NCBI GenBank assembly: GCA_937919945.1
Contig: CALESY010000084.1
Coordinates: 1-6,009, forward strand
DNA: 6,009 bases
Direction: 5' to 3'
Origin: an uncultured Chitinophagaceae bacterium
Lineage (GTDB): Bacteria > Bacteroidota > Bacteroidia > Chitinophagales > Chitinophagaceae
Part shown: positions 5,551 through 6,009 of the stretch, one piece after another
Layout of the letters: every line of letters begins with the position of its first letter
Position numbering within the stretch: the first letter of the stretch is position 1
Position numbers and translations under genes: made by a program
The notes under the pieces: generated by a model
What the model was told of the DNA's origin: nothing
The model's database searches: none
The model's input: the letters and a program-made list of their open reading frames with translations, nothing else

Positions 5551-5948
5551 TCCTGTAATACGCTTCTCTTTTATCAGCGTTACTGCCTGGTGCCATGCTT
5601 TTTTCTGAGCGGAACTTTTAACTCCTGCTCTGCATAGTCTATCATCGCATTAAGGCCGTAGATCATCACATTTGCCTTCTCCAATGATTTTTCTAGTTGC
5701 TTGATCTGCTGCTTAAGCTCTTTAGTGTTTTTTCGCTTACGGGACTGCTGCATCTTAGGTAAAGGTACGGCACCATGCTCCAATTTCTTTTTTTGCACAC
5801 TTACCCAATTAGACAACATATATGTATTCGGCAAGTGAAACCTTTCAGCTACCTTCCTAGCTGACCAGCCTTGATACAATACAAGACTTACCATCCGTTC
5901 CTTTTGTTCATCACTAAACTCAAACTGTTTCTCAAAGTTTTGTTTCAT
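4618..5948 (-). CDS. OrfAB transposase made by programmed -1 frameshift
   Basis: OrfA codons 116-117 (AAA AAG) with the preceding A form the slippery heptamer A AAA AAG at 5598-5604. A one-base backward slip continues with GCA TGG CAC, exactly in the OrfB frame, through AWHQAVTLIKEKRITG into OrfB's ATG. The fusion would have 117 + 16 + 310 = 443 residues: DNA-binding and coiled-coil part followed by the catalytic core. In studied IS3 members this fusion is the active transposase and OrfA alone is regulatory. The arrangement is seen directly; use of the shift is inferred. Confidence 0.75.
5555..5583 (-). promoter_or_regulatory. Possible stem-loop stimulating the frameshift
   Basis: In the minus-strand mRNA, GTAACGCT (5583-5576) can pair with AGCGTATTAC (5564-5555) across an 11-nt loop, leaving a two-base bulge. 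It starts 14 nt after the slippery heptamer, somewhat further than usual for a -1 stimulator, and it also lies just before OrfB's own ATG. It could assist frameshifting or affect OrfB initiation. The pairing is short, so this is tentative. Confidence 0.35.
5580..5948 (-). CDS. IS3-family OrfA, HTH DNA-binding protein
   Basis: This 122-residue protein has an N-terminal HTH_Tnp_1-like helix-turn-helix (about 12-50, with QGWSARKVAERFHLPNTYML at 26-45), a basic linker (65-73), and a coiled coil in which Ile82, Leu89, Ile96, Ile103 and Leu110 are spaced by seven residues. In this family OrfA binds the terminal repeats, multimerises through its zipper and limits transposition. The frame ends at TAA 5580-5582, shortly after the slippery site at codons 116-117. 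No Shine-Dalgarno site precedes the ATG, but a hairpin does. Confidence 0.9.
   Translation of the reverse strand: MKQNFEKQFEFSDEQKERMVSLVLYQGWSARKVAERFHLPNTYMLSNWVSVQKKKLEHGAVPLPKMQQSRKRKNTKELKQQIKQLEKSLEKANVMIYGLNAMIDYAEQELKVPLRKKHGTRQ
5598..5604 (-). promoter_or_regulatory. A AAA AAG slippery heptamer for -1 frameshifting
   Basis: On the minus strand the sequence is AAAAAAG, with the reading frame placing the first A as third base of an AGA codon followed by AAA AAG. This is the standard X XXY YYZ form used by several IS3 subgroups. OrfA ends five codons later, and the -1 frame is open into OrfB. Confidence 0.8.
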
Positions 5949-5953
5949 TTCAA

Positions 5954-5973
5954 TTTTGGCTTTTGTGCCAAAA
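5954..5973 (-). promoter_or_regulatory. Hairpin just upstream of the OrfA start
   Basis: TTTTGGC (5954-5960) and GCCAAAA (5967-5973) are a perfect 7-bp inverted repeat with a 6-nt loop. It ends 5 nt before the OrfA ATG and overlaps the inner edge of the right terminal repeat. In a transcript entering from flanking DNA it could fold and hide the start region, a known way for insertion sequences to avoid activation by outside transcription; it could also be a binding site for OrfA. The structure is visible; the role is inferred. Confidence 0.55.
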
Positions 5974-6000
5974 CTGTAAACCTATAGACGGATGAGACCG
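5967..6000. repeat. Right inverted repeat of the IS (inner part)
   Basis: This is the partner of 4532-4565 (26 of 34 positions in reverse complement) and lies upstream of OrfA. The outer 12 nt CGGATGAGACCG differ from the left copy by one base. The remaining nine bases to the window end match the left side poorly, so the true tip cannot be fixed here. Confidence 0.8.
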
Positions 6001-6009
6001 TCAATTCGA

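Larger units (their letters stand above)
4505..6009 (-). mobile_element. IS3-family insertion sequence (right end beyond window)
   Basis: The element has two overlapping minus-strand frames, OrfA and OrfB, with an IS3-type DDE transposase, and imperfect inverted repeats at 4532-4565 and 5967-6000. The left tip is placed at TG 4505-4506 because the interrupted rhodanese frame is good through GHI (up to 4505) and meets a stop at 4509, so foreign DNA must begin by then; IS3 elements usually begin with TG. If the ends are symmetrical, the right tip would be near 6027, outside the window, giving a length of about 1.5 kb. No target duplication can be checked here. The exact tip positions are inferred. 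Confidence 0.85.

Overview
The window looks like accessory DNA from a member of the Bacteroidota. The clearest sign is the promoter in front of the first gene: a TTTG -33 box, a 20-nt spacer and a perfect TAnnTTTG -7 box, which is the promoter type of that phylum. AT-rich coding sequence and starts without Shine-Dalgarno sites agree. No genus can be named from the sequence.

Layout. Positions 1-94 may hold the 3' end of an upstream gene. Positions 95-182 carry a promoter overlapped by a perfect 9-8-9 inverted repeat, a likely operator. A tight plus-strand gene run follows: ArsR-family repressor (183-503), SQR/flavocytochrome c-type flavoprotein (508-1647), exported Cys-rich rhodanese-like protein (1649-2104), class I SAM methyltransferase (2106-2741), DsrE-family protein with a CGSC motif (2762-3115), MFS transporter (3125-4429) and the first 43 residues of a second, cytoplasmic rhodanese (from 4380). 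Gaps are 1-20 nt, and the last two genes overlap by 50 nt.

The second rhodanese is cut just after its GHI motif by a minus-strand IS3-family insertion sequence (about 4505 to beyond the window end). The element has an OrfA (5580-5948), an OrfB with a DD35E triad (4618-5550), an A AAA AAG slippery heptamer (5598-5604) positioned for -1 frameshifting into an OrfAB transposase, and imperfect terminal inverted repeats. Both frames are open, so it may still be active.

How the genes may work together (inference). A flavoprotein with the two SQR-type cysteines could oxidise sulfide to protein-bound persulfide or polysulfide. The DsrE protein and two rhodaneses, one exported and one cytoplasmic, could carry or transfer the sulfane sulfur. 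The MFS protein could move a sulfur product across the membrane, and the methyltransferase could modify a thiol or related product. The ArsR-family protein lacks the classic arsenite ELCVCDL box and may sense a sulfur species through cysteines. The window thus resembles a compact, self-regulated reactive-sulfur detoxification operon, with the unassigned methyltransferase and MFS protein as the novel parts.
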